In this document: piece after piece, positions 11,886-24,387 of the stretch
Position numbering within the stretch: position 1 is the first letter of the stretch
Layout of the letters: each line of letters begins with the position of its first letter
Assembly: GCA_020091685.1 (NCBI GenBank)
Contig: CM034598.1
Coordinates: 17,217,362-17,281,361, forward strand
Origin: Lutjanus erythropterus
Lineage: Eukaryota > Chordata > Actinopteri > Lutjaniformes > Lutjanidae
Direction of reading: 5' to 3'
DNA length: 64,000 nt
The notes under the pieces: model-generated
What the model saw: only the letters and a program-made list of their open reading frames with translations
The model's database searches: none
Told to the model about the DNA's origin: nothing
Position numbers and translations under genes: made by a program

Positions 11886-12794
11886 ATCACTTATCACTTA
11901 TATATTGCAACACCCCTACTGTCTGTGTTTGGTCTCTATTAGTTTTTGCCCTATTCACATTTTCAGCAAAGACCTGCAGTTGAGTGATTGTGTTATCATT
12001 CAGTTTGAACTTGCCCAGTGTCAAGGGGCAAGCCCCTGAAACATCGGACAGCTTTGTTTCCATTCAAGTCGGTCTGATATTTCCTTTAATTATTGATTCG
12101 TAATGAGCCCAACAGGCATCAGGGGCTCATGCATAAATTCTTTTTCACTGTTTTCTAGCTTGATTCTGCTGTCATGTTATATTCATTCATATGGAACTTC
12201 ATTTGTAGGGGTGACAATCAAAAAGTATGTTTTTTATTTCCTCCAAGTCTTTATTTTCACTCCCACCGGAAACGAGGATGTGGTGTTGGGTAAATGGCCT
12301 TCAGTGTTCAGGCTGCCATAAAGAGGCTTTCTTGTGCTTGCCTGCCCTTCTCTCCATCTCTATCCCTCTTGCTCTCCTGCTCTCAGATCCAGCCATGCTA
12401 TTGGGCAGTGAGCTGTAAACAGGAGCTGTACTCTGATCCAAGTGGCAATCACCTTCATTCAGGCCCACGCCCCCCTCCTGCCCCCTTCCCTTCACCCTCC
12501 CTTCTTTTTTTGAGTCATGCTGAAATCTTCACTTAAAAAAAGAGAAAGAGGATGAAAAATCTTGTGGGAATGACTCCCTGTGCGGAGGATGGACCGCTGG
12601 GTATGTCCCTTGCTCATCGTGAGCCTAACACACAGGCCCTTTATGTGGCTGTGAGGAGGGTGGCCCCTTCCCCTCCTCTGCTTCTCATCCACACCCCAGA
12701 GGCTCCCATTCAGCCCGGGCCTGGCTGGGGGGGAAGTTGGAGCTCTTTTGTAGTGGGGGATTCTTAGGGGAGGCTGTCAAGGCTGCGACTGTGT

Positions 12795-12975
12795 GGGCCT
12801 TTATTTCCCCAGAGAAGAGAAGGGGGGGAGAAAAGATAGAGGGAGAGGGCAAGAGGGAGACAGAGGGGGGAGTACCAAAGGAGAGTTTGGACACAGACGG
12901 GCCTTGTTAAGCAGCACCCCCAAAGAGGGAGAGGATGAGAGAGAGAGAAAGAAACAGGGAAAAGGCAAAGTAAAA
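12795..12975. repeat. Purine-rich low-complexity tract
   Basis: Dense gaga, aggg and gggag runs on the + strand, giving spurious Glu/Arg/Lys-rich and Leu/Ser-rich open frames on opposite strands. It is followed at 13030-13190 by a complementary pyrimidine-rich tract. Confidence 0.75.
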
Positions 12976-15600
12976 GCAAGAATGGATCTCGCAGAAAGCC
13001 AGAAAAACGTTCCCTCAGTTACGTCACCGCTGTTATTCCCATCCTCCGCCTCTCTTTTCCTCTACTCCTCCCTATCCGTTCCCTCCATCTGTCCCAATGT
13101 AAGCTCGGTCTTCAGCTCAATAACAAGCTTTTGCCCTCCCCCTCACCCTTCCTCACCCCCTTCTCACCCTCCGCCATTACTTTACACACATTCCATTATC
13201 TGGGAGACCAGGCTAAGAGAGATGTCTGGGGTCGGAGCGATCATTATCATCACCTCTTTTCCGCTACACCATGAGTTATAGCCCACCGTATAGGAAACAG
13301 ACATTTAAATCATAATCAATAGAGCAATATCAATGCTGAGAGGCATGGCTAAAGGAAATCACTGCTGCGGCTCAGGAGGAAACGGAGACGCTCAGTATGG
13401 ACTGAGATAGCAGTGCCTGCTTATTGATAAAATATGATCAAGCGGGAAAATGCATTATGTGGCATCACGCTCTGTGCTGGCTTTTTTGGAAAAATAAACT
13501 CACTTTCGCTGACATTCAGGTGATGTGATGATTGTGGCTCTTTTGCGAAAATGTGTGGAAATGGAAAGGTGCTGGATTTGAGCGCTGATCTCCTGGTCTC
13601 TGAACATCAGCGTCTGCAGCTCATGTATTGCTTCCGGCATGGCGGCTCAAACACTGCAGAGAGGGGACGCTGTCATGCCGTATACATTAACTGACCCTCT
13701 GGTCATGTTAAGGTGACAAGGCCGACCGAGTTCCTCAGAGGGGGAGCTGTACAACACACACACAGTAGTGTTTTGTCCCAGCAAGGACGATGCAAGGTGA
13801 CAGGTGCGACCTGACCCGGCCTGCGACCACACCACAGTCGCCGCTGCCACTCCAGCTGAATCTCTGGGTCTGTGCTGCCACAAGGAGAAAATACCAGTTC
13901 TTCATCCAGCTGAAGTGCACACCACATCACTGTCAGGGCAGAGCAGCTTTGAGACACGATACAAAAACACATCATGTAATCAGTCAGGACAAATTACAGT
14001 TCTAACATGCAGAGAAAGAGCGCAGAATCACTGTTATTAACTCATACAGTTTGTTTGCTGTGAATGACAAACTCATGCAAATTTCATGTCTCATTCAGCT
14101 GACATGTGTAGACAGGTTAAATTCCATTTTTGGAAGTCTTTGTTACAAGCCTTGAGACAATTTGAGACGTTATTTGTTGGCATGACCTTTTGCAAGTGGT
14201 GCTTATGTAACCACTTCTCTCAACTGATCGTATTAAATACATTCTGGATTTGGCATACATGATTTAAGAAGGTTGACTTAAATAAAGATCAGTTGTGTGA
14301 GTCCTTGTCCCCTGTGCAGTTCAACTTGAGGGCACTTCTCCTTTATCTAAACACATTTTCCACTGAACCATTTGTGCTTGATGCACAAAACAGCAAGTGT
14401 TAGACAATCCATATATGACGTTGGTGTTCAGCCTCAAGGTATTAGGCTTTGCCTCAGTTATTAAGAGTGGAGTGAAAAAAAAGACCCCGCATTTAATCTA
14501 CAGGTTGTAACAGAAATCACAACAGGCAAGATTAATAATGCGACAGATAAAATTAAATTAGCACAGATGAATTTGTGTGCACGTAACTTTCAAAGTATCA
14601 GATCAACTACAACTATTTACAGTTTAATGATTATTTTATGTTTGTTGAATTAACTTGACTTGGGACACTGTAATTGTGTATAGTGTTTGTGCCAAAGTTA
14701 ATTGGTCAGATCATTTAAAAGAAAATTTGCATATTAATTTGAATTCAGGCAGCTAACAAAGATGGATATAATGTGATTACAGTTTATAATTAAATGCTTA
14801 TTGTAAAGCGGCACCTAGTGTGTATTAAAAGTCTCAGTTGAATGTCAGGTTGAGTAGCGCAGTCAAGCACACAACCAGCCTGACCAAACCAGTTCAGAAG
14901 CACTGAGCTGCATCCCAGAATCCCAAGGTCCTGTGTAGGAGTGAGCTGTGAACAGATAGTGCACTGCACATCACGGTTCATGTGCCGCCAAAGCCCACGC
15001 AGTGGTGATGAGACGAGGATCATCTGCTAGATCTGGAAATCTATAACCAAAACCCTCGTGAGCGAAGAGATTTGGAAATTTAGGCAACTCAAACAAGAGA
15101 AAGGGGAAAGTGTAGTATGTGTCATTATTTAAATAGTGAGGGCCTGGGACTGGTTTGGTATTACAGAAGCAAATCCTAGCTAATTCTAAAAAATCTACCC
15201 TATCTTTCCTCATCCTATCTCAATCTTGATACTCAATTCAACATAGCTTTTCAATTTTGGTGTCTGTTACCTGGCAACCAACACTCCTTTTCTCTTCTCG
15301 TCAAGCTAAACAATGTCATTTCATTAGTTTTTCTCTTTGGAACATATTAAAACATACATTGAAACATACAAAAGTGGAGCAAAACCAGCAAGTGGCACTC
15401 AACTTTAAGACAAATGAGTTAGAGTTGTTAGTAACATCTGTAAAGAAATCCAAAAATGTTATTTTTGGAAAAATTTACAGCAACACTAACCTGGGAAATA
15501 AAAGACAGAGAGTGGGCTAAGGTAACTGACAGCCTTCATTGTATCCAGCATCCATTGTGGAAAAGCACTAAAAGAGCAGCAATAGTAATTAAATGAGTAA
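12976..15600. other. Intron stretch without recognised gene
   Basis: Mixed sequence. 13030-13190 is C/T-rich. Beyond that I see no exon with splice sites, no recognised repeat and no RNA gene. The open frame on the - strand at 14971-15213 has no recognisable domain. Confidence 0.45.
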
Positions 15601-15780
15601 GCTAACACTTTAATTAGCTACTGTTAGCTAAGACTAAGTTCAGCTACTGTTAGCTAACACTGATGTTAGCTACTGTTGGTGAACACTACTATTAGCTACT
15701 CTTAGCTAACACTAATGCTAGCTACTGTTTGCAAACACAATTAGCTACTGTTACTCAACATTGACATTAGCTAGTTAGTA
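15601..15780 (+). repeat. 26-bp minisatellite, about six full units
   Basis: Units begin gctact at 15617, 15643, 15669, 15695, 15721 and 15744, with a partial unit after 15770. All are 26 bp except the fifth, which is 23 bp. A typical unit is gctactgttagctaacact followed by gatgtta. Each unit contains the near-palindrome tagct-actgt-tagct. Divergence between units indicates an old array. Confidence 0.9.
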
Positions 15781-18150
15781 GGTTAAGCTACTACTACTTA
15801 TGGAAAATGGAGAAGTTAGGACAGCTTAACTGTTACTCTAAAGTTGGGAGAGTTTATTTAAGATTTTGGGAGGTTAGGATGCTTGTGCAATACACATTTC
15901 CTATCTTCAGTAAAGGTAGACACATCAATGGAACTATTAATCTGTAAATGACCTTTTTCTCAGGTCTTAACTGTATTTACCATGGTTCTAAAACAGTTAA
16001 GACAGAATCTGCATAAAATCTCCTAACTGCTTGTCCTGCCTTAATTTAAGTTTCAGAGATAGGAAAAATCAAAAATTTCTATCACAGCTGTACAGTAATA
16101 CCCAAACTCATTGTTGTGTCCTATCCTGTCTCAGAATAAATCCTAAGTAGAACTGTAAATTTAATTCTTCAGTCTGCACTCGTCCTGTCACACCTGTATC
16201 TGTGTTAAGAATGTACAACCTACAATTTAGCAATGTGCCTGAGCCATTTTACGGTTCAGTGGAGGAGAGGAAACTCCAACCTCTAGGGAAGTTTTCTTAT
16301 CACTTGATGGCCCAAGGTATTTGAGCAGATGTAAGCGTGTCAGTCAAATTCCCCATTGATTGTCTTGGCAATTGATATATACCCATTAATACATGGTCTA
16401 CGTGGAAATGTAAAGCGTTGTTATATGGTTTGAGTAGCCTTTCAATCCTAATATTTGAGTGTTCCTGTTGGTCACCACCTTCATGGTGATGTCCACACAG
16501 ACCTAACAACAGTGGTGCTGACATTTTTGGCTGTTATTTTGAATTTAGGACAGGGTCAATGCCGTCCTGACTGAGGATTTATAATTTTGAAAAGTCTTCA
16601 GTTTGGCCAGTTCTATAACAGCTAAATTTTCATCCTAAAATAAGATAAGATGTTTCCGGAATACAGTTAGGAAACATGTTTTTGTAATACCACGTCCTAA
16701 ATGTCATCCTAAACTGACATAAGACAGGATTTCAGACTTAGGAAATGTCTGGAATGAGGCCCCTGGCCTTTATTCTAGCAAAGTGAACCGAAGTCCAGAG
16801 GTGATGCGTAGGTGATGGACATAAACATGTAGCCATAAAACAAAACCTCTGGAACACAAGCAGCAGTCTGCTATAAATATAAAAATAGAAATAGCCATGC
16901 ATAAAAACAATTACTTTGCTATCTTAATTGTTTTCCAAAGAAAATACTTTCTGTCACCTTTCCAATTAAAACATAACCAGCAGCTATATTAGATGTATTT
17001 TTAAATGGTGCCTGCAGCATGTCTTGTTGTCTAAGATATTGGATTCCACCTCTACATTTTAATGACCAGTTTCATTTATAGATGCAGAGGATTCAACATG
17101 GTGAAAACAAAAAGTCACAAAAGACCAGAGCATCGAGCTGGCTTTATTCTGGCAGCTGGGTATTCAACTCTAATGATTTGCTTTTTGTCATTCAGTAATT
17201 CCTCACATTACAATGCCAAATGGATAATGTTTACTATATCTTTTCAATTAGGCTAAACAGTCGCACAGAATCCCTTTCACATGCCGCTCTCCTGACATTT
17301 TGTAACCCATCTGACATACACTTGGTGAAGTGTGAACCATTTCACAAATGAGGGTTATTCTGGGAGAGTCACGTCTCCCCCCACTCTCTCTATCCACAGC
17401 ACCCAGGAGAGGCTTGTAAAAGCTGTTGTCCTTTAGTTATGACGGAACGTGAGGAGGAGCCGCAAGAGAAAAAGAGAAGGGAAAGCTCTTCAATCGCAGT
17501 CCTCCTCTCTCCTCTCTCTGTCTGTCTGTGTCCGTCTCTGTTCCTCTGCCTGTCTCTTTCACTTTCTCTCTGCGTGTGCCCTGCCGCTCTGTCATCCTCA
17601 GGGATGCGTCTGAAGGAGACCATCTGTTGATCCATTTGTCTCCTGCTTTGCTTCCTGTGCCACCGCCTCTCTCCTATCGATGATCAGGCCTGGCCTTTCC
17701 CCTGCCCACCCTCTTTGTCGCTGCCAACAGGCACTCTGGGTGAGGCGTGCAGGCTGTGGGGGGTGGGGCAGGAGGTTGTGCCCTCTAGTCTCAAAGAGAG
17801 AAAATAGGGATTGGCAGACATGCATCCCTTTTTGTACGTACATACCATAAACGGCTAATGAGCCTGGAGCAGCTGCTTTCTAATCTGTGTTTATCTAGAG
17901 TGAGCATGGCTGTGCTGACCGGAGTCCAAAAACACACACATCAGATCTTTTGTTTTGTTTTTTGTTTTTATATATATATCAAAACTATTCAGCCCCCCCG
18001 TAGGACTTAAACACAGAGAGTTCATCATTATATGGAGGCATAGACCATGAAATAGATGTTAGAAACAATGCTGAGATGCTGAAGGACCATCACTGCAGGC
18101 TTGCAACACATTTATCGCTTGTGAAATGTTTGGTGGTGTTGCCACTAAAG
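15781..18150. other. Intron stretch; probable repeat end at 16540-16770, otherwise nothing recognised
   Basis: Words like cctaaactgac, gacaggattt and ggaatgaggcccctgg near 16700-16767 resemble the end of a fish DNA transposon, and related cctaa/ttagga words scatter over 15800-16750. No matching opposite terminus was found. 17460-17580 is C/T-rich. No exon is recognised. Confidence 0.4.
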
Positions 18151-18153
18151 AGA

Positions 18154-18179
18154 GGGTGGGTGTGTGGGGGGGTGGGGGG
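18154..18179 (+). other. G-quadruplex-type motif
   Basis: Four G runs (3, 3, 7 and 6 bases) separated by loops of 1, 5 and 1 bases on the transcribed-sense strand of the gene. This meets the usual four-run quadruplex definition and would also be present in the pre-mRNA, about 1.8 kb before the 186-bp exon. Confidence 0.7.
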
Positions 18180-19139
18180 TCTCGCCTTCCACACATGTCT
18201 CCTAGCTGTCACCTCGCATGCATGCTCAGGGGTTTGATGGACACAGAGTCCACCGTGGGGACTTCAGGGATTGCTTGCCTTTGATCTTCTCCCACGACTC
18301 TCGATTACCCATCATTCAGCAGGGCTTAGGCCCCGGAGAGCAGCTGGGAGAGGGGCGGTGTGTTAACATGAGCTCTGATGTACCCAAGAGAGACTCACTG
18401 TCCAACTCAGACATCATGTAGCAGATTACACAGACACGGAGGAAAATGTGTGCGGGTAGTGGCTGTTGTGAGTGTTTAGAGTGCGAGAGAGAATCGGAAA
18501 TATGTCAGAGGAAGGTGGTGATTCTGATAGGGTACATAATGAGGTCGCTGTCCACACGGAGGGTTTTAAAGCCTCAGAATTATTGTAAATCTTATTATCA
18601 CGTCTTTTTCTCTCCCTCTCTGTGTGCAGAGTTTTCATAGATTTGTAGGGTTTTCATCAGAACTGCTCAATATATCTGATGATGGGTGTTCACCCGGGGA
18701 GACGTGCCATTGATTTCCCATAAGGTGCAGATGACATGTGGTCACACGCACTTCTATTTTACCAACAGCCATGTCATCCAATAAGTCATGATTTCACCGC
18801 TGCTGTCACCTGGCGTGATGGTTCCTCTGAAAAAATCTGGGTGGGGTCAGCCATTGTGGATAACCTTTTATCCTGCAGGTGCACACAGAAAATAAATAGC
18901 CATGGAGTATTTCATGTGCAAGTTGCAGACCACTTACTTTTTATTTTGATCAAGTGCACTTTCAGTATGTAAAACAAAGGGATTTATCAGTGATTTTCTT
19001 TAAAACGCCATGTCACACATTAACAGGCAATTAACATTACAAAACAAAACCACCTTGAAACTGGGCTTCACTTAACTAAAAAATGTGTATGTCAAAAGTA
19101 TGAATTAAAGCAACTTATATAGACTATACTAACATCTCA

Positions 19140-19530
19140 AGTAAGCTAATGTTAGCAAAACACTAGCAAATTGGCTAACAATGGCTGACATATATAACTA
19201 GCTAGTGAAAGCACTGGACACAGGACACAGCAGTTGTTGATTGATAACGCCAGGAGAGAGTGGGTGCAGTTTGATGATGTCATGGGGCACGTCAATTTGT
19301 CATACACAATGTGGGTAAAAGAAGAAATGGAGGCATTGTTCCTGGTGGTCCAAAAGTGCAAGTTTGTGAGTTTTCTGGACACACAGAGTGTATTTTAAGC
19401 CCATACACCTCAGATGCTACACTAGCTAACAGCTGATGTAGATTAGCTAGCTAGTTAGCCAACATTTTGCTAACTTTAGCTGTGAGATGTAATTACCTAC
19501 CTAATTAGCTAGTGATTTTGTACACTGGCT
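19140..19530. repeat. gctaac/gctagc-rich interspersed repeat
   Basis: Many copies of agctaat, gctaac, tagctagctagttagcc and related words, for example at 19141-19200 and 19420-19515. It is similar in vocabulary to the minisatellite at 15601-15780. This is a common kind of fish intronic repeat. Confidence 0.55.
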
Positions 19531-20009
19531 AATTTCAGGTGTAACAATATATACAATATGTATGTTGCTTTTATTGAATAAGTCAAGGATTTTTATGTAG
19601 CATCTTTCACAAAAGTGCTTTAGATGGCTTAAAATACACAGCAACAACAAAAATACACAGTAACAACAGGTCCCCAGCAACATCTTTTAATCATCTCAAA
19701 ATGTTCTTTACATACACGAGCATCACATGTAACATATCTAAGTAATGCAAACAGGAAAGACAAAGTTGTCAGAGGTTCCCAAACAGGTGAGACTCAGGAA
19801 GGGTGAATTGTGGAGGGGTTCGGGTTCATTCAATTAATGGTAATTATTTTTCTTGCAACCATCAACAAAATATGCAATATACAACACTGGTCTGTTGTAA
19901 AGAGTTGTTCCATTAAGAACAAAAGCGAGTCCAGGGGGACGCTTCTCCGTTTCTTCTTTGAGTTTATTTCTGAGTTTTTAATTTCTTAATTTCTGTGTGT
20001 GTGTCGCAG

Positions 20010-20195
20010 GCTTCCTCAGTACGGGTGACCAGGCTGCTAAAGGGAACTATGGGCTACTGGACCAGATCCAGGCTTTAAGGTGGATCAGCGAGAACATCGG
20101 CTTCTTCGGAGGAGACTCCAACCGCATCACTGTGTTCGGTTCTGGGATCGGAGCTTCCTGCGTCAGCCTGCTCACCCTCTCCCACCACTCAGAAG
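20010..20195 (+). CDS. nlgn3: Neuroligin-3 internal exon (186 bp), cholinesterase-like domain with dead nucleophile elbow
   Basis: This internal exon encodes about 62 residues beginning [15 protein letters not shown] and ending T-L-S-H-H-S-E-G, a signature of neuroligins. Neuroligins are type I membrane adhesion proteins of the postsynaptic side that bind neurexins through a cholinesterase-like ectodomain. The elbow reads F-G-S-G-I-G-A-S-C (20135-20161). Active cholinesterases have G-E-S-A-G there, so the catalytic serine is replaced by glycine (codon 20144-20146), as in all neuroligins. Boundaries: a pyrimidine/TG-rich tract ends in cgcag at 20009, and a gtacag donor starts at 20196. The exon begins at codon position 2 and ends at position 1, and its 186 bases make skipping frame-neutral. 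G-I-G-A-S-C-V-S and S-H-H-S-E-G match NLGN3 better than NLGN1 (G-G-S-C-V-N, S-H-Y-S-E-G). The paralogue (3a or 3b) is undecided. Start and stop codons lie outside the window. Confidence 0.95.
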
Positions 20196-20590
20196 GTACA
20201 GTACAGCAGAAAGAGGAGGGGAGGCAGGGCGGAGGGGGGGAGGGGTGATACAGCTGTGGGGCTCCTGCCTGCCGGTGTGTAGGCTGCTTGATATTAGAAA
20301 CTGGCCGTGCAGTGAGCGAGTTATTGAGTAATGTATTCTACTGTACTATACAGCATAGCAAATTCTTTAAAGAGCAGGTGTTTGCATTGAAATGATTGCG
20401 GTGTTCATTCCCATCTGGAAATTGAAACTCCACAGCAGATTTCCAACCACATGGTGGGTCTACTGGTTTGCTAGTATCCTTCTCAATGTCAGAAATAAAT
20501 ATGTGGGTATAATGTGTCTTTGTAAGCAAGATAAAAAAGGACATGCTGTACCAGGGGAGAGCTTTTATAGTGGCAGCCACAGTCAGGCAA

Positions 20591-20613
20591 AATGACACAC
20601 ACACACACACACA
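20591..20613 (+). repeat. (AC)n microsatellite
   Basis: An uninterrupted run of about 11 AC units shortly after the 186-bp exon. Confidence 0.9.
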
Positions 20614-21252
20614 CTGCACACTTTGTAAGCAATGTTGTTTATCTGCTGGCTACCTTAATGCTACTTCATGATGATTTACTGCCCATGTTGGCCATGTCTT
20701 TAATACTAAATGCAGCATGCGTGCTTAACCTGGACATGCGATAAACATTTCTCATACTCATGCTCCCCTAATGCATCGTTGAATGAAGATGGAGGTAAGT
20801 TCTTGCAGGAAGTGCTCTGGCTTAAGTGTTTCTGAGCTCCATCCTGCAGAGTTTTATGGACAACTTCATCTTTAACCTGGAGTTATTACACTCAGTCACG
20901 TATTTGTCTGTCCAATTAAAAGCTGGCTGTTTGTTTTGCACTTAATTGATAGTGGTGTTGTGTACATGACAGGTTGTTGTTGTATGGCGATGTTCACATT
21001 TTTTTTCCTGCATTGTTTATATGGTGGTAATCTTCCAAATGAGAAATCTTTACATGCAGCCACGCTCACATGTAGCCTTCTTGTGAATGTGTTAACAAGC
21101 CACAAACATGCCGCTTTAGACACACGTGGCTGGAAATGTAACACGGAGCTTTTACTGTACATTAGATGGCAGTGAATTACATTAAAGAAACCAGTCTTGC
21201 ATTAAATAGAGGATTGGTCTTAGGCAATACAGTGGTCAGGAAGCTAACCACC

Positions 21253-21292
<40 letters not shown>

Positions 21293-21301
21293 CACACACA
21301 C
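21253..21301 (+). repeat. (CA)n microsatellite
   Basis: About 24 CA units with one CG interruption near 21286. Confidence 0.95.
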
Positions 21302-22388
21302 TATTCTTCATTCTTCTTGTCACCAGGCAGAGTAAAATCAACATGCATTTTGAAAGAGGTCATTTGAGCTGCTCTTCTTTGGTTCCCCATTACAGTGCCA
21401 GGGATTTGGGATGTGTTTTGCGTTCTCCAATTTGCATTAAAGTGTTACTAATTGCCTTGATTTCCTCCGATGAATGATGACTGCTTTTGGATTGAATTTT
21501 TACCGTAAATGCCTTTTTTATTCATACTCCATAATGCTACGCTCCATGTAGCATGTTATTATACTGCCAGTGAAACCATCTCCTCTGCCTCCTAGTAAAT
21601 TGGATATTACCGGGTCTGTTTTTTCCCCTGAATGGAAATGTATGCCCTGCTGATGGGATATAAAAAAAAAAGGAGCCAGTAAAACTTGAGGGATCCTAGG
21701 AAATTGAAACAGGAAGCCTTCTATCACGCCAGGACTCTTGCTGCGAATGTTACCAATGGCAATCAGATTTCACACAGTCTCTCTCGGTGCACAGATTGTT
21801 GTAATTATATAAAGTTTAGGACTGGAGTGGGCTGCAGGATGTGACAGGAAATCCAAGTGAAGAAATGTCTTTTTGCACCTGCTTTCACAACATCCACTGT
21901 ACTCTCCCCCTCCTCCTCTCCTCACCCTCCTCCTCCTCTCCTATAGTCTTAAATGTTGGAGTGACGGCTGGTAGGGTGTCCTTGTTGCCAGGACAACACA
22001 ATAAACAAGAAAGGACTCAAAACGGCTTGTGCTGAAAATTGAAGTAAAGATCTATAATCAAATGAATTATACCCTGTGACATGGGCACACCTGGACTCAG
22101 GTAGCCTCTAGCAATGGATTTGTGTAATTATCTCCTATCCACGTTAGCTGAGAGCCTTATGTAGAGTTTCCTGCTTTGCACTAGAATGGAAATTAAATCA
22201 GGAAACCAGATTGTGAACAATAGACCATGGCCCCACCCTCATTTGCTGATTTGACTTTTTGTTTTTGACTTGTTGACAAAAACAAATCATGCTCTCCCTG
22301 CAGAAACAGAGGTAGTGGTGAATGTCGCATTGAATGTGACAAAAGTGAAAGTGAATGTGACGTTTGTGAGTTCAGCAGTAGCATAAGG

Positions 22389-23899
22389 CGGTGGTTCTCA
22401 ACCATTTCGAGTCACGACCCCCCAGAATAATCAGATTGGTGTTTGTGACCCCCACAAAAATCCATATCGTAGAAAGTCAGGGTGATATTTCCGGAGCTTG
22501 GTGTGAGCTCTGTTGGAAGCGCCGGTGCTTTGTGTTCAGCAGTTGATGGTGCTGTTGTCAGACACTCAGGTGACCCACACTGGGACAGTCTTCATTTCCT
22601 GTCCTGTCTCTTGTTGGCCCGAGTGGTGACCTTGAAAGCTTTTCCCTTCATGTGCACACACATTCTCGCAAGCACATTAAAATCTATTCAAAGGCAAATT
22701 ATATTACTGCTTCAGACAATGTAATGTAAAAAACATTTCCCTGTCTAAAACACGGTCCTCATTTCCCATCATGCCTAGTGCTGGATTGATTAATGCATTA
22801 GGTTTGCTGTTTTATGCTACAAAATGCAAATGTTACTTTTTGTTAGTGTTTGTGTCTGATTTTTGGGGCTGATGCTGATTCTGATATTAGGAGTTAAAAA
22901 GATATAATCAGCAGATATTTAGACAGAATATAATATACAGAATATAAACATAAACACATAAACAGTTTTTTCAGTGATCACTCAAAAGTGGTTAATACGT
23001 ATGACAAAGATGTGTAATGGAGGCAGGATATTTTACAGTTTAACAATAAAGTTTATTGTTACTGAAAACCATATCATATTTTTTTAATTATAAATACAAC
23101 TGTAACTGAATAAAAAACACAAAAAGAGTAAAGTATATGTATATATTAAACCTGAATTAAAATAAAGGATCGACCGATAAATCAGTTGTGCTCTAACAAA
23201 TCTGTCCCTGGTACAGGCAATGTTAAATATTCCAGACTAAGTGCCAGACTTAGTTAAAGCTACGACAAGGAACTTTCATGCTGTGCTGATTTTGGAGGCC
23301 CCTGTTGACAAAATTGGCAGTAGTTTCACCGTAATAACCACAAAATAACGTCAAAAATAAAATTATCGAAATAAAAATCTTCTCCTCCTTCATTTTAACT
23401 GGCATACTACTCACTGTAACTGTGGTTGTGAAAATGTGAACTCAGATTCGCTTCATCTGATTTCAAGGAGAATCCAACCTGGCGGCTGACATTAAGAATA
23501 ACTATATAGAAATGGTCGATCTGCTCACGGATGGTCTTGTTTGCTTATGTAGGTCATGTAGGGGCATCAGTAATAAATTGAGATTATTTCATAACTTCTT
23601 GTAGTAGCTTTAAGTTTAGTGTTTGTAACGTGTCTATTCACAACATGATGTTTTATGTTGGTATTTGTCATTTTTGAACTGGTTTATAGTTTTAACCATT
23701 AGTGAGATGAGTGTTATATATATTTTTGAGTGTCTTGTCCCTCATGTCGAACGTCTTTAAGGAGCTGATAAGGCTGAGAGCTGCTTCTTGACTCTCATTC
23801 TGTGCAATATTTTATTTTATTCTTTACAACCGTCCGACAACTCCTGGAATTATCTCACAACTACTTTGTGGGTCCCAACCCATAGGTTGAGAAACACTG
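22389..23899. mobile_element. Non-autonomous hAT element with 8-bp target duplication
   Basis: The left end cggtggttctcaacc and right end ggttgagaaacactg are inverted repeats of the well-known hAT (Charlie-like) type. Subterminal acgaccccccag on the left and gtgggtcccaacc on the right also pair. Flanking octamers are gcataagg (22381-22388) and gcagaagg (23900-23907), 7 of 8 identical, the target-duplication length expected for hAT. There is no transposase frame. A TTAA-flanked MITE (23258-23609) sits inside, so the hAT insertion is the older event. Confidence 0.88.
23258..23609. mobile_element. TTAA MITE family 1, copy A
   Basis: A 352-bp element with terminal inverted repeats agctacgacaaggaac and acttcttgtagtagct, flanked on both sides by TTAA. 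The interior contains ttttggaggcccctgttgac, gagaatccaacctggcggc and aggtcatgtaggggcatcag, all found again in the copy at 60310-60652. TTAA targets are used by the piggyBac and Kolobok superfamilies. It is nested in the hAT element. Confidence 0.85.
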
Positions 23900-24354
23900 G
23901 CAGAAGGTACAATGTGATACCATTGCATAGGAGATCTGCAGACTTACACGCAAACATTTTCCTTCACCTGCTCCTCAAATGCAGGATAACGAGGCCCATG
24001 CAGGTAAAAAAAAAAAGAAAGGTAAATCAGTGATGACACACTGTTCTGGAGCTCCCTGGTGTGTCGGTGTATTTAATGACAGTATTCCCACTCTTACTGT
24101 ACACACAGTCTGTCATTACTGCCTACAGTGCATAGACTTTCCATCTAACAGAGGCTCCTTTTATGCCTGTTGGTGGCAGAGTGACAACTTACTTCAGATG
24201 CTCCGTGCTCCTCCTGAAGCCTATTTAATAAGCTGGATCCTCCTATATCATCCCAGCCCTCCGGCCTCTCTCTTTGATTGCCTGCTCCTCTGGCCTGGCC
24301 TTGGTGTCGTCTCCATGTGGGCGTGCCGAGGGCTCCAGTCACAGTGTACATCCA

Positions 24355-24355
24355 T

Positions 24356-24384
<29 letters not shown>
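24355..24384 (+). repeat. (CA)n microsatellite
   Basis: About 15 CA units. It lies inside a spurious 160-codon frame. Confidence 0.93.

Positions 24385-24387
<3 letters not shown>

Larger units (their letters stand above)
1..20009 (+). other. nlgn3: nlgn3 intron (3' part) upstream of the 186-bp exon
   Basis: This is everything upstream of the acceptor at 20009. No exon of the earlier neuroligin coding sequence (signal peptide, or the N-terminal part ending in V-N-Y-R-L-G-V-L-G) is seen, so the intron is at least 20 kb. It is populated by the repeats listed separately. The tract before the acceptor is T-rich (19940-20000) and ends in a TG run plus cgcag. Confidence 0.85.

Noticed and set aside
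12793-13281. 162-codon open frame
   Set aside because: Purine-rich then pyrimidine-rich tract gives Glu/Lys/Arg followed by Ser/Pro; no protein character.
20770-20860. Strong donor-like gaggtaagt (intron start 20795) and an acceptor-like cctgcag shortly after
   Set aside because: No coding similarity around it; treated as cryptic splice sites.
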